From Paraburkholderia sp. PGU19 (GTDB lineage: Bacteria; Pseudomonadota; Gammaproteobacteria; Burkholderiales; Burkholderiaceae): a DNA stretch of 64,000 bases. The position numbers and the translations under genes were made by a program. The notes below the pieces were generated by a model. It searched no databases. It saw nothing but the letters and a program-made list of their open reading frames with translations, and was not told the origin of the DNA. This document shows positions 1 through 8,222 of the stretch, one piece after another. Each line of letters opens with the position of its first letter. The first letter of the stretch is position 1. Location of the stretch: contig NZ_AP023179.1 of assembly GCF_013426915.1 (NCBI RefSeq), positions 1,550,001-1,614,000 on the forward strand, in the 5' to 3' direction.

Positions 1-738
1 GCGCCCGAATCCCGCCGCGCGCCACCTCCCGCATCGGACATCACACCGCCATCGTCCGACGACGACTTCGCCTGGTTCGATGACCTTCCCGCCGAACCGC
101 TGTCGCATACGTCGGAGATAGAAGCCAAAGCGGACAGCCCCGCGCAGCCGTCCATCGACACGCTCGACTGGCCCGCGCTCGAAGCCCGCGTGTCGGCGTG
201 CGAACGCTGCCGCCTGTGCGAGCGGCGCACCAACACGGTGTTCGGCGTCGGCGATCGCGAAGCCGACTGGATGCTGATCGGCGAAGCGCCCGGCGAGAAC
301 GAGGACAAGCAGGGCGAACCGTTCGTCGGCCAGGCGGGCAAGCTGCTCGACAACATGCTGCACTCGCTCGATCTCGCGCGCGGCACGAACGTCTACATCG
401 CGAATGTGATCAAGTGCCGGCCGCCCGGCAACCGCAATCCGGAACCGGACGAGGTCGCACGTTGCGAGCCGTATCTGCAACGTCAGGTCGCGCTCGTGAA
501 GCCGAAGCTGATCGTGGCGCTCGGGCGCTTCGCCGCACAGAGCCTGCTGAAAACGGAGGCGAGCATCTCGTCGCTGCGCGGACGCGTTCACGAGTATGAA
601 GGCGTACCCGTCATCGTCACCTACCATCCTGCGTATCTGCTGCGCAGCCTCGGCGACAAGGCGAAGTCCTGGCAGGACCTGTGCCTTGCCCGCGACACCT
701 GGCGCAACGCTGCCGCGCAAGGAGAGGGGCCGAAATGA
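1..738 (+). CDS. Uracil-DNA glycosylase, family 4 (5' end outside window)
   Basis: Removes uracil from DNA to start base excision repair. The frame is open from base 1, so the true start lies upstream. The first 60 or so visible codons are a low-complexity acidic/Pro-rich linker, and the enzyme proper starts near base 190. Visible family 4 features are the cysteine pair CERCRLC and two later cysteines (in [11 protein letters not shown] and ARCEPYL) that together fit a 4Fe-4S cluster, the water-activating motif [17 protein letters not shown], and the C-terminal HPAYLLR motif. The stop overlaps the next start (ATGA), so the two genes are probably translationally coupled. Family assignment is firm; only the N-terminus is missing. 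Confidence 0.93.
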   Translation, partial: APESRRAPPPASDITPPSSDDDFAWFDDLPAEPLSHTSEIEAKADSPAQPSIDTLDWPALEARVSACERCRLCERRTNTVFGVGDREADWMLIGEAPGENEDKQGEPFVGQAGKLLDNMLHSLDLARGTNVYIANVIKCRPPGNRNPEPDEVARCEPYLQRQVALVKPKLIVALGRFAAQSLLKTEASISSLRGRVHEYEGVPVIVTYHPAYLLRSLGDKAKSWQDLCLARDTWRNAAAQGEGPK

Positions 739-1715
739 GCGAAGACGCCGGGTCGACCGCTTCATTCGAGGCGCCGTCAGCGGCCCGGCTCGATGCGCTC
801 GCCGATGCCGCCGTGCGCGACATCGCATGGCTGCTGTTCAGTCCCGACCTGTTGCGCGCGCAACGGCCGCCCGGCGTGCTCGCGACGCCGTTCGAATCGC
901 CCGATGAAGTCGCTGCGTCGCTGGACTGGCTCGAAGCGCAGGATGCCGACCCCGCCGCGTTGCATCGGCATATTGCGGCGGCGCGTGTGACTCGCCTCGG
1001 GCGCTACGCCGAGTGCCTGCTCGGATGGTTTCTGCAGCAGGGTCCGGCGGCGCGCCTGATCGCGGCGAACGTCGCGTTGCGCCGCGCGGGCGTCACGCTC
1101 GGCGAGTGCGATTTTCTTGTCGAGACGCGGGCGGGCAGGCGGCTGCATTGGGAACTGGCCGTGAAATGTTATCTGCACGCAGGTGACGGCCGCGGCGAAC
1201 TGGCCGACTACGTCGGCCCGAATTTGCAGGACCGCTTCGATCTGAAGCTCGCGCATCTGCTCGATCATCAACTGCCGCTCAGCGCGCGCGAAGAGTTTGC
1301 GTCGCTCGGACATCGCGGTCCGTGGGATCCGCAGATGTTCGTCAAGGGCTGGCTGTTCTATCGGAATGGCCTCGCGGAGCGCGACCCCGTCGAAATCGAT
1401 CCGACACACGCGCGTGGCTGGTGGACGACGCGCGCTGAGTGGTCGTCGTTTTCCGGCACGCAGGCCGATGCGTGGATGCTGCTGCCGAGGCTCGAATGGC
1501 TCGCACCGCGCGTGCGCGATGGGCGTCACGCCACGGGCTTCGTATCAGCGGATGCGCTCGCGCAGCAACTCGTACGACAGACGGGCCCGACGATGGTTGC
1601 GGCATTCGTCGAGCGTGCCGATGGACTGTGGACCGAGCGCTCGCGCGGCTTCATCGTGCCCGACGACTGGCCCGAGCAGGCGCAGGCATTTGCGCGCGAG
1701 CAGACCGGCCGCTGA
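735..1715 (+). CDS. DUF1853 family protein
   Basis: 326 aa, beginning [14 protein letters not shown]. The frame is open further upstream, but ATG 735 overlaps the TGA of the glycosylase gene, which makes it the natural start. The protein has no signal peptide or membrane segment. It matches my memory of the DUF1853 family, which has no established function. Conserved-looking stretches are DIAWLLFSPDLL near the N-terminus, a central LGECDFLVE...HWELAVK region and HRGPWDPQMFVKGWLFY. The acidic/Lys pattern E-x-D...E-x-K in the centre resembles a nuclease-type PD-(D/E)XK core; this is inference only. Co-transcription with the DNA glycosylase would fit a DNA-related role. Confidence 0.75.
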   Translation: MSEDAGSTASFEAPSAARLDALADAAVRDIAWLLFSPDLLRAQRPPGVLATPFESPDEVAASLDWLEAQDADPAALHRHIAAARVTRLGRYAECLLGWFLQQGPAARLIAANVALRRAGVTLGECDFLVETRAGRRLHWELAVKCYLHAGDGRGELADYVGPNLQDRFDLKLAHLLDHQLPLSAREEFASLGHRGPWDPQMFVKGWLFYRNGLAERDPVEIDPTHARGWWTTRAEWSSFSGTQADAWMLLPRLEWLAPRVRDGRHATGFVSADALAQQLVRQTGPTMVAAFVERADGLWTERSRGFIVPDDWPEQAQAFAREQTGR

Positions 1716-1737
1716 CGAAGCGCTCAGCGGCTGCGTT

Positions 1738-2544
1738 CTACCACCAGCGATAGAAGTGATGCACCGGCCCGACGCCATGACCGACGTCGAGCCGGCCGCT
1801 CTGTTCGAGCGCGCCCGTCAACCAGACTTTCGCGTCGGCGACGGCGCTCGCGAGGTCGTCGCGCTGCGGAATCAGCGCCGCAATCGCCGACGACAACGAG
1901 CAGCCCGTGCCGTGCGTATTCTTGACGGGCACGCGCGGACCGGCGAGGCGCATCGTGCCGCTGTCCTGGATCAGCCAGTCGGGGCTGTCGGCGGCGGCGA
2001 GGTGGCCGCCTTTCATCAGCACGGCGCGCGCGCCCAGCTTGCGCAGCGCTTCGCCCTGGTCGACCATCGCGGCTTCGTCGGTCGCGCTCGATGTGCCGAG
2101 CAGCGCGGCGGCTTCCGGCAGGTTTGGCGTCAATAGATCGGCAAGCGGCAGCAGTTCGCTGCGCACGGCGTCGACGGCTTCGGGTGCGAGCAGCGCGTGA
2201 TTGCTCTTCGAGATCATCACGGTGTCGAGCACCACATGCTTCGGCTGATGACGGCGCAGCGCGTCGGCGACGGCGCGCACGATACCCGCATTGGCCAGCA
2301 TGCCGATCTTCACCGCGTCGATGCGGATGTCGTCGAACACGGCATCCAGTTGCGCGGTGACGAAGCCAGGGTCGGGCGTGTGGATGGCCGTCACGCCGCG
2401 CGTGTTCTGCGCCGTCAACGCGGTGATCACGCTCGCGCCGTACGCGCCGAGCGCCGAGAATGCCTTGAGATCGGCCTGAATGCCGGCGCCGCCGCCGGAG
2501 TCGGAGCCGGCGATCGTCAGGACGTTGGGAATCGGTCGGGTCAT
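1738..2544 (-). CDS. thiD: Hydroxymethylpyrimidine/phosphomethylpyrimidine kinase ThiD
   Basis: 268 aa, ribokinase (PfkB-like) fold. It phosphorylates HMP and then HMP-P to HMP-PP for thiamine biosynthesis in the cytoplasm. The N-terminal substrate motif IAGSDSGGGAGIQADL, the central MLANAGIV and the C-terminal anion-hole motif HGTGCSLSSAIAA (catalytic region) are all present, and the length is normal. It lies 85 bp downstream of the LplT-type transporter on the same strand and converges with the DUF1853 gene. No other thiamine gene is nearby. No TPP riboswitch was recognised in the short gap upstream. Confidence 0.95.
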   Translation of the reverse strand: MTRPIPNVLTIAGSDSGGGAGIQADLKAFSALGAYGASVITALTAQNTRGVTAIHTPDPGFVTAQLDAVFDDIRIDAVKIGMLANAGIVRAVADALRRHQPKHVVLDTVMISKSNHALLAPEAVDAVRSELLPLADLLTPNLPEAAALLGTSSATDEAAMVDQGEALRKLGARAVLMKGGHLAAADSPDWLIQDSGTMRLAGPRVPVKNTHGTGCSLSSAIAALIPQRDDLASAVADAKVWLTGALEQSGRLDVGHGVGPVHHFYRWW

Positions 2545-2629
2545 GGAAGAACCTGAAAAGCGGAGCGCGCGTGACGCGCTGGAAGAAGACGGATGCGCGG
2601 CGGCAGAGAAAGCGCGGAAGCGGCGGGCG

Positions 2630-3937
2630 TCAGTGCCGCGCTTCGCCGATCAGCGACACGGAATCGAACGCGCGCTGGTTCGCCTGATGGCGCCGCATCA
2701 CGAGCCACATCATCACGCACACGAAGGTGCCGAACAGCACGATCACGATCGCGACGGGCACGTCGAGCCACACGAGCACGGCGTACAGGCACAGCATCAC
2801 GAGCACGGAGAGATTTTCGTTGAAGTTCTGCACGGCGATCGAGTGACCCGCCGACAGCAGCACGTGCCCGCGATGCTGGAGCAGCGCGTTCATCGGTACG
2901 ACGAAGAACCCCGACAGCGCACCGACGATCATCAGGAAGATATAGGCAAAGATCAGATAACCGGGGACGTGCATCCTGCCGAAGTAGAAGCCCCAGTGCG
3001 ACGGAAACAGATGTTTCGTATAGAAGGCCATCAGCATCACCGCGATGCCCATGATGATGCCGACGGGCAGCACCGACAGCGACTTCTTCAACGGCACGCG
3101 CGCGGCGGCGACCATCGCGCCCGCCGCGACGCCCACGGCGACCACGGCCTGCAGGATTGCGCCTTCCGACAGCGACATGCCGAGCGACACTTCCGCCCAC
3201 TTCAGCACGATGAACTGCAGCGTCGCGCCCGCGCCCCAGAACAGCGTCGTGACGGCGAGCGAAATCTGGCCCAGCTTGTCGCGCCACAGCACGAGAAAGC
3301 AGTCGGCGAAATCAGTGATGAGCTTGATCGGTCCGTGCGCCTGGCGCGGATAGCGGGCGCCCGTGTCGGGAATGCGCAGATTGAAGAGCGCGGCAATGAT
3401 GTAGATCAGGATGATGATGAGCATCGCGGCTTCGGCCGGCGTATGGATCGCGGACGGCGTATGCTTGATGACGTGCGATGCAATATGCGGGCTGATCAGT
3501 GCGCCGCCGAGCACGGTGCCGAGAATGATCGAGCCGACGGTCGTGCCTTCAATCCAGCCGTTCGCGGCGACGAGGCGGTCAGGCGGGAGCAGCTCGGTGA
3601 GAATGCCGTATTTGGCGGGCGAGTAGGCGGCGGCGCCAAAGCCGACGATGCCGTACGCCAGCAGCGGATGCGCGCCGATCAGCATCGTGAGGCAACCGAC
3701 CACCTTGATCGTATTGGTCACGAACATCACACGGCCCTTCGGACGGGAGTCCGCGAAGGCGCCGACAAAAGCCGCGAGCACGACGTACGACAGCACAAAA
3801 AACAGCTTGAGCAGCGGCGTCATCCAGTTCGGGGCGTGAAGATCTTTCAGCAGTGCAATAGCAGCGATCAGAAGCGCATTGTCGGCCAGCGACGAAAAAA
3901 ACTGCGCGGCCATAATGGTGTAAAAACCTTTTTTCAT
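2630..3937 (-). CDS. lplT: LplT-type lysophospholipid transporter (MFS)
   Basis: 435 aa from ATG 3937 (MKKGFYTIMAAQFFSSLADN). An open frame reaches back to 4027, but that stretch (HFERNKPGRTPHGRG...) is charged and unlike the family, so the shorter start is preferred. About 12 hydrophobic segments are visible. The N-terminal QFFSSLADNALLIAAIALL and the loop GAFADSRPKGRVM are typical of LplT, which flips lysophospholipids across the inner membrane for re-acylation. In enterobacteria lplT is followed by aas; here no acyltransferase gene is adjacent, and the gene is divergent from alr. The specific substrate is inferred from family resemblance. Confidence 0.85.
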   Translation of the reverse strand: MKKGFYTIMAAQFFSSLADNALLIAAIALLKDLHAPNWMTPLLKLFFVLSYVVLAAFVGAFADSRPKGRVMFVTNTIKVVGCLTMLIGAHPLLAYGIVGFGAAAYSPAKYGILTELLPPDRLVAANGWIEGTTVGSIILGTVLGGALISPHIASHVIKHTPSAIHTPAEAAMLIIILIYIIAALFNLRIPDTGARYPRQAHGPIKLITDFADCFLVLWRDKLGQISLAVTTLFWGAGATLQFIVLKWAEVSLGMSLSEGAILQAVVAVGVAAGAMVAAARVPLKKSLSVLPVGIIMGIAVMLMAFYTKHLFPSHWGFYFGRMHVPGYLIFAYIFLMIVGALSGFFVVPMNALLQHRGHVLLSAGHSIAVQNFNENLSVLVMLCLYAVLVWLDVPVAIVIVLFGTFVCVMMWLVMRRHQANQRAFDSVSLIGEARH

Positions 3938-4156
3938 CTGATGCGATGCTTTCCTCGCTGCGGTCTGTCCGCCCCGGCCGTGAGGTGTGCGTCCGGGCTT
4001 ATTCCGTTCGAAATGGGTTGTGCGCACGGCTTTATATCACGAAAATAGCCGAATCCCGACTAGCAGAATCCTTGATCGCATTGTCGTGGTTGCCGCGGGG
4101 CCGTTGCAAACGCCCTGTAAGCTACTGATTCGACAATGTCTTTACGAAAATATCCC

Positions 4157-5227
4157 ATGCCGCGCCCAGTCTCAGCCACGATTCATACCGCCGCCCTCGC
4201 CAATAACCTCGCAGTTGCCCGCCGTTATGCGCCGAAGTCCAAGATCTGGGCCGTCGTCAAGGCCAACGCCTACGGTCACGGGCTCGCGCGAGCGTTCCCG
4301 GGTTTGCGCGCAACCGACGGCTTTGGTTTGCTCGACCTCGAAGAAGCCGTGAAGTTGCGTGAATTGGGCTGGGCCGGGCCAATTTTGTTGCTCGAAGGCT
4401 TTTTCCGGCCGACGGATATCGACGTGATCGACCGCTACAGCCTGACCACGGCGCTGCATTCGGACGAGCAATTGCGCATGCTGGAAATGGCGCGTCTGTC
4501 CAAGCCCGTCAATATCCAGCTGAAAATGAACAGCGGCATGAACCGGCTCGGCTACACGCCCGAGAAGTTCCGCGCCGCGTGGGAGCGCGCGCGGGCCTGC
4601 CAGGGCGTGGGTCAGATCACGTTGATGACCCATTTCTCGGACGCCGACAGCGAGCGCGGCATCACCCATCAGATGGAAGCGTTCGAGCGCGGCGCGCAGG
4701 GCATCGCGGGCGCGCGCAGCCTGTCCAATTCGGCCGCTACGCTCTGGTATCCGGAGGCGCATTTCGACTGGGTGCGCCCGGGCGTGATGCTGTACGGCGC
4801 GTCGCCTTCGGGCTTGAGCGCGGAGATCAAGGACACGGGCCTGCAACCGGCGATGACCCTGAGTTCGGAACTGATCGCCGTGCAGACGCTCACGGAAGGC
4901 AGCACGATCGGCTACGGCTCGATTTTCACCGCGCGCGCAGGCATGCGCGTCGGCGTCGTGGCGTGTGGCTACGCGGACGGCTATCCGCGTGTTGCGCCGG
5001 AAGGCACGCCCGTGATCGTCGACGGCATCCGCACGCGGATCGTCGGGCGTGTGTCGATGGACATGATTACCGTCGATCTCACGCCGTGTCCGCAGGCGAA
5101 CGTCGGCTCGCGCGTCGAGCTGTGGGGCGCGCAACTGCCCATCGACGACGTTGCTCAGTCATGCGGCACGATCGGCTATGAGCTGATGTGCGCCGTCGCG
5201 CCGCGCGTGCCCGTGCGCGCCGAATAA
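4157..5227 (+). CDS. alr: Alanine racemase
   Basis: PLP enzyme interconverting L- and D-alanine, supplying D-Ala for peptidoglycan. The PLP-lysine motif [10 protein letters not shown] lies near the N-terminus, and the second catalytic residue is the Tyr of [13 protein letters not shown]. The C-terminal beta domain with [11 protein letters not shown] is complete. The start is taken at ATG 4157 ([17 protein letters not shown]), giving 356 aa, which is where the family usually begins. An ATG 21 bases upstream (4136, MSLRKYP) is in frame, and neither has a good Shine-Dalgarno sequence. The gene is followed 35 bp later by radA on the same strand, a common pairing in Burkholderiaceae. Confidence 0.95.
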   Translation: MPRPVSATIHTAALANNLAVARRYAPKSKIWAVVKANAYGHGLARAFPGLRATDGFGLLDLEEAVKLRELGWAGPILLLEGFFRPTDIDVIDRYSLTTALHSDEQLRMLEMARLSKPVNIQLKMNSGMNRLGYTPEKFRAAWERARACQGVGQITLMTHFSDADSERGITHQMEAFERGAQGIAGARSLSNSAATLWYPEAHFDWVRPGVMLYGASPSGLSAEIKDTGLQPAMTLSSELIAVQTLTEGSTIGYGSIFTARAGMRVGVVACGYADGYPRVAPEGTPVIVDGIRTRIVGRVSMDMITVDLTPCPQANVGSRVELWGAQLPIDDVAQSCGTIGYELMCAVAPRVPVRAE

Positions 5228-5262
5228 TCCCAATCAAGAACAACGACGCGTGACAAAACAAG

Positions 5263-6639
5263 TTGGCTAAACAAAAAACGTTGTACATCTGCACGGAATG
5301 CGGCGGGCAGTCACCGAAGTGGCAGGGCCAATGCCCTGCGTGCAATGCGTGGAACACACTCGTCGAATCGGTTGCGGAGTCGCCTTCCGCGCACCGCTTT
5401 CAGGCGCTCGCCAAGAGCCAGCCGGTCCAGCGGCTCGCCGAGATTCATGCGTCGGACGTGCCGCGCTTCTCGACGGGCGTCGGCGAGTTCGATCGCGTGC
5501 TCGGCGGCGGGCTGGTGGCGGGCGGCGTGGTGCTGATCGGCGGCGATCCGGGGATCGGCAAATCGACTCTGCTGCTGCAGTCGCTCGCGGAAATCGCCAG
5601 CGAGCGGCGCGCACTCTACGTGAGCGGCGAGGAGTCGGCGGCGCAGATTGCGTTGCGCGCGCAACGGTTGTCGCTGCTCGAACCGGGTTCGCATGCCAGC
5701 GAGCTGAAACTGCTCGCCGAAATCCAGCTGGAGAAAATCCAGGCGACCATCGCCGACGAAAGGCCGGACGTCGCCGTGATCGACTCGATCCAGACCATCT
5801 ATTCGGAAGCGCTGACGTCGGCGCCTGGGTCGGTGGCGCAGGTGCGCGAATGCGCGGCGCAACTGACGCGCGTCGCCAAGCAATCGGGCACGGCCATCAT
5901 CATGGTCGGGCACGTAACGAAAGAGGGCAGCCTCGCGGGCCCGCGTGTGCTCGAGCATATCGTCGATACCGTGCTGTATTTCGAAGGCGACACACATTCG
6001 TCGTTCCGGCTGGTGCGTGCGTTCAAGAACCGCTTCGGCGCCGTCAACGAGCTGGGCGTGTTCGCGATGACGGAACGCGGCCTGCGCGGCGTCGCGAATC
6101 CCTCGGCGCTGTTCCTGTCGCAGCACGAGCAGATCGTGCCCGGCTCGTGCGTGCTGGTCACGCAAGAGGGCACGCGGCCGCTGCTGGTCGAAGTGCAGGC
6201 GCTCGTCGACGCGGCGAACGTGCCGAATCCGCGCCGGCTCGCCGTCGGCCTCGAACAGAACCGTCTCGCCATGTTGCTCGCCGTGCTGCACAAGCACGCG
6301 GGCATCGCCTGTTTCGATCAGGACGTGTTCCTGAACGCGGTGGGCGGCGTGAAGATCACCGAACCCGCCGCCGACCTCGCCGTGCTGCTCGCGATTCATT
6401 CGTCGATGCGCAACAAGCCGCTGCCGAAGGGACTGATCGTATTCGGCGAAGTGGGATTGGCGGGTGAGATCCGGCCGTCGCCGCGCGGTCAGGAACGTCT
6501 GAAGGAAGCCGCGAAACTCGGCTTTTCGATTGCGCTGATTCCGAAGGCGAATGCGCCGAAGCAAGCCATCGACGGATTGCAGGTGATTGCCGTCGAGCGC
6601 ATCGAGCAGGCCATCGACCGTATCCGAACGCTCGAATAG
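5263..6639 (+). CDS. radA: DNA repair ATPase RadA
   Basis: 458 aa RecA-like branch-migration helicase acting in homologous recombination. It starts at a TTG codon (encoding MAKQKTLYICTECGG), the only start placing the zinc finger correctly. Visible domains are an N-terminal zinc finger with C10, C13, C24 and C27; a RecA core with Walker A GGDPGIGKST at about residue 92; the RadA-specific KNRFG motif near residue 252; and a C-terminal Lon-protease-like domain (GGVKITEPAADLAVLLAI...GEVGLAGEIRP) without the protease Ser-Lys dyad. The gene is intact and of normal length, and lies 35 bp after alr, probably in the same transcript. Confidence 0.96.
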   Translation: MAKQKTLYICTECGGQSPKWQGQCPACNAWNTLVESVAESPSAHRFQALAKSQPVQRLAEIHASDVPRFSTGVGEFDRVLGGGLVAGGVVLIGGDPGIGKSTLLLQSLAEIASERRALYVSGEESAAQIALRAQRLSLLEPGSHASELKLLAEIQLEKIQATIADERPDVAVIDSIQTIYSEALTSAPGSVAQVRECAAQLTRVAKQSGTAIIMVGHVTKEGSLAGPRVLEHIVDTVLYFEGDTHSSFRLVRAFKNRFGAVNELGVFAMTERGLRGVANPSALFLSQHEQIVPGSCVLVTQEGTRPLLVEVQALVDAANVPNPRRLAVGLEQNRLAMLLAVLHKHAGIACFDQDVFLNAVGGVKITEPAADLAVLLAIHSSMRNKPLPKGLIVFGEVGLAGEIRPSPRGQERLKEAAKLGFSIALIPKANAPKQAIDGLQVIAVERIEQAIDRIRTLE

Positions 6640-6778
6640 CCGCCGCGGACGTTGGCGGATCGCGTCGGCTTTCTGGCGTAATCCGCTGTAAATTTCTCAA
6701 CCGCGGCTGTAACCCAAGCGACTTTCGTTTTCCCTATCCTCGTGAAATGGAATGTCACGAGCGGAAAAAGGAAGCGTC

Positions 6779-7042
6779 TTGAAACAGTCTCATGAATCCT
6801 CAGGCGAGTTTCTCTCGAACCTGCGCGGCTGTCGCGTATCCGCGCCCATTCAAGGGCTTTGGGGCGGCGGCTGCCGCATCGTCGAGTGGATCGACACGAC
6901 CGGGCAGATTTCGCGGCGTGTGGTCGCGGAAGATGTGACGGCCGACGAAGTGCGGGCGACCATCCGGCATCACGTTGAAGGCCGCAAGCACCGGTTGATC
7001 GACGACGAGCGGGAGCCACGGCAGACCTTGCCGCGGCGCTAA
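6779..7042 (+). CDS. Small conserved protein of unknown function
   Basis: 87 aa from a TTG at 6779, which has an AAAAGGAAG ribosome-binding site just upstream (6766-6774). The in-frame ATG at 6752 would add nine residues but has no clear binding site. The protein is soluble and charged, with a conserved-looking core (GCRIVEWIDTTGQISRRVV, then a short helix DEVRATIRHHVEGRKHRL) suggesting a small alpha/beta fold. I recall near-identical small proteins in Burkholderia genomes but know no function. It stands alone between radA and the convergent CaiB/BaiF gene. It is called coding because of codon quality and the binding site. Confidence 0.65.
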   Translation: MKQSHESSGEFLSNLRGCRVSAPIQGLWGGGCRIVEWIDTTGQISRRVVAEDVTADEVRATIRHHVEGRKHRLIDDEREPRQTLPRR

Positions 7043-7078
7043 GGCGGTCTCGCGGTCTTTGCGGCGCCCGCCAGGCGC

Positions 7079-8149
7079 CTAGTCCGCTTCCCCGTCGCTG
7101 GTCTGCTGCTCCATCAGCGCCTCGCGCACGGCCGCATTGAAGAGCGGATGCTGGGCGGCTTCCGCCGGCGTCAGCACGGGCGACACGCAGCAATCCAGCG
7201 GCACCAGCAGCGCGGCCCATTCGTCGAGCGTCCGAGTGGCGATCACGTCGGCCATGTCCTTGATCAGCTGCACCGCGTCCGGTCCGGCGATCGCCTGGCC
7301 GAGGCTCCAGTGGCGCGTCGCCCAGTCGGGGCGGTCGAGCGCCATGCACAGCGTTTCCCAGAATTTGAGTTCGAGCGCGCCGACGGCGAGCCAGCGCCCG
7401 TCGAGCGTGCGATACAGGTTGTAGCAGGGCACGCCGCCATTGAGCAGGCTGCTGCCCGCGACGGGCGCCGTGCCGTCGTTGGCGAGCGCGACTTGCGCGA
7501 CGACGTTGTTCGCGTACGTGCAATGCGCCATCGATACATCGACGAACCGCCCATCACCGCCGCGCGCCACGGCCCACAATGCCGCGAGAATCTGATTGAC
7601 CGCCGACAGCGCGCCGCCGAGCAGATCCGCAATCTGGAAGTTGGGCACGATCGGAGCGCGATCGCGCGACGCCAACTGGTCGAGCACGCCCGCATAGCCG
7701 ATGTAATTCAGATCATGCCCGGCCAGCTGCGCGAACGGCCCATCCGCGCCATACCCCGAGATCGCGCAGTAGACGAGCTTGGGATTGATCACGCGCAACA
7801 CGTCATAGCCGAGGCCGAGCCGTTCCATCACGCCGGGCCGGAAGCTTTCGATCAGCACGTCCGCTTCGCGCGCGAGCGCCATCAGCACGGTGCGTCCGCC
7901 TTCGGACTTCAGATCGAGCCGCGTTTCGCGCTTGCCGCGATTCACCAGCCGGTAGAACGCGCCGGGCCGTCCCGCCACGCGGTCGGCGCTGCTTTGCATC
8001 ATCGTGCGGGTCGCGTCGCCGGCGCCGGGCGCTTCGATCTTCAACACGTCGGCGCCCATTTCCGCGAGCCGGAGCGTCGCGACGGGACCGGGCAACAAGC
8101 GTGTCAGATCGAGCACGCGCAAGCCCTTCAGTGCGGCAGTAGACGACAA
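7079..8149 (-). CDS. CaiB/BaiF family protein, alpha-methylacyl-CoA racemase-like
   Basis: 356 aa with the family III CoA-transferase fold (GLRVLDLTRLLPGPVATLRL; EMGADVLKIEAPG; NRGKRETRLDLK). The residues that act in the racemase branch (AMACR/MCR) are visible: His in LAGHDLNYIGYAG, Asp in FQIADLLGGA and Glu in LAVGALELKFWE. This favours a racemase of 2-methyl-branched acyl-CoA thioesters over a CoA transferase, whose catalytic Asp sits elsewhere. The gene follows the ABC-F gene by 73 bp on the same strand. No beta-oxidation partner is adjacent. The substrate is unknown. Confidence 0.85.
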   Translation of the reverse strand: MSSTAALKGLRVLDLTRLLPGPVATLRLAEMGADVLKIEAPGAGDATRTMMQSSADRVAGRPGAFYRLVNRGKRETRLDLKSEGGRTVLMALAREADVLIESFRPGVMERLGLGYDVLRVINPKLVYCAISGYGADGPFAQLAGHDLNYIGYAGVLDQLASRDRAPIVPNFQIADLLGGALSAVNQILAALWAVARGGDGRFVDVSMAHCTYANNVVAQVALANDGTAPVAGSSLLNGGVPCYNLYRTLDGRWLAVGALELKFWETLCMALDRPDWATRHWSLGQAIAGPDAVQLIKDMADVIATRTLDEWAALLVPLDCCVSPVLTPAEAAQHPLFNAAVREALMEQQTSDGEAD

Positions 8150-8222
8150 TGCCCAGCCCTCCCATCGATTGCTGGCGCGGCCTCGATTCCCTGTCTGTTC
8201 CTTCGCGGCGGCGAAGGGGCCG

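Noticed and set aside
4018..4038. TTGTGC ... TATATC before alr as a promoter
   Set aside because: The spacing is only 9 bp.
7060..7080. GGCGCC-type hairpin between the small protein gene and the CaiB/BaiF gene
   Set aside because: A 6-bp stem with no T run on either side, so not counted as a terminator.
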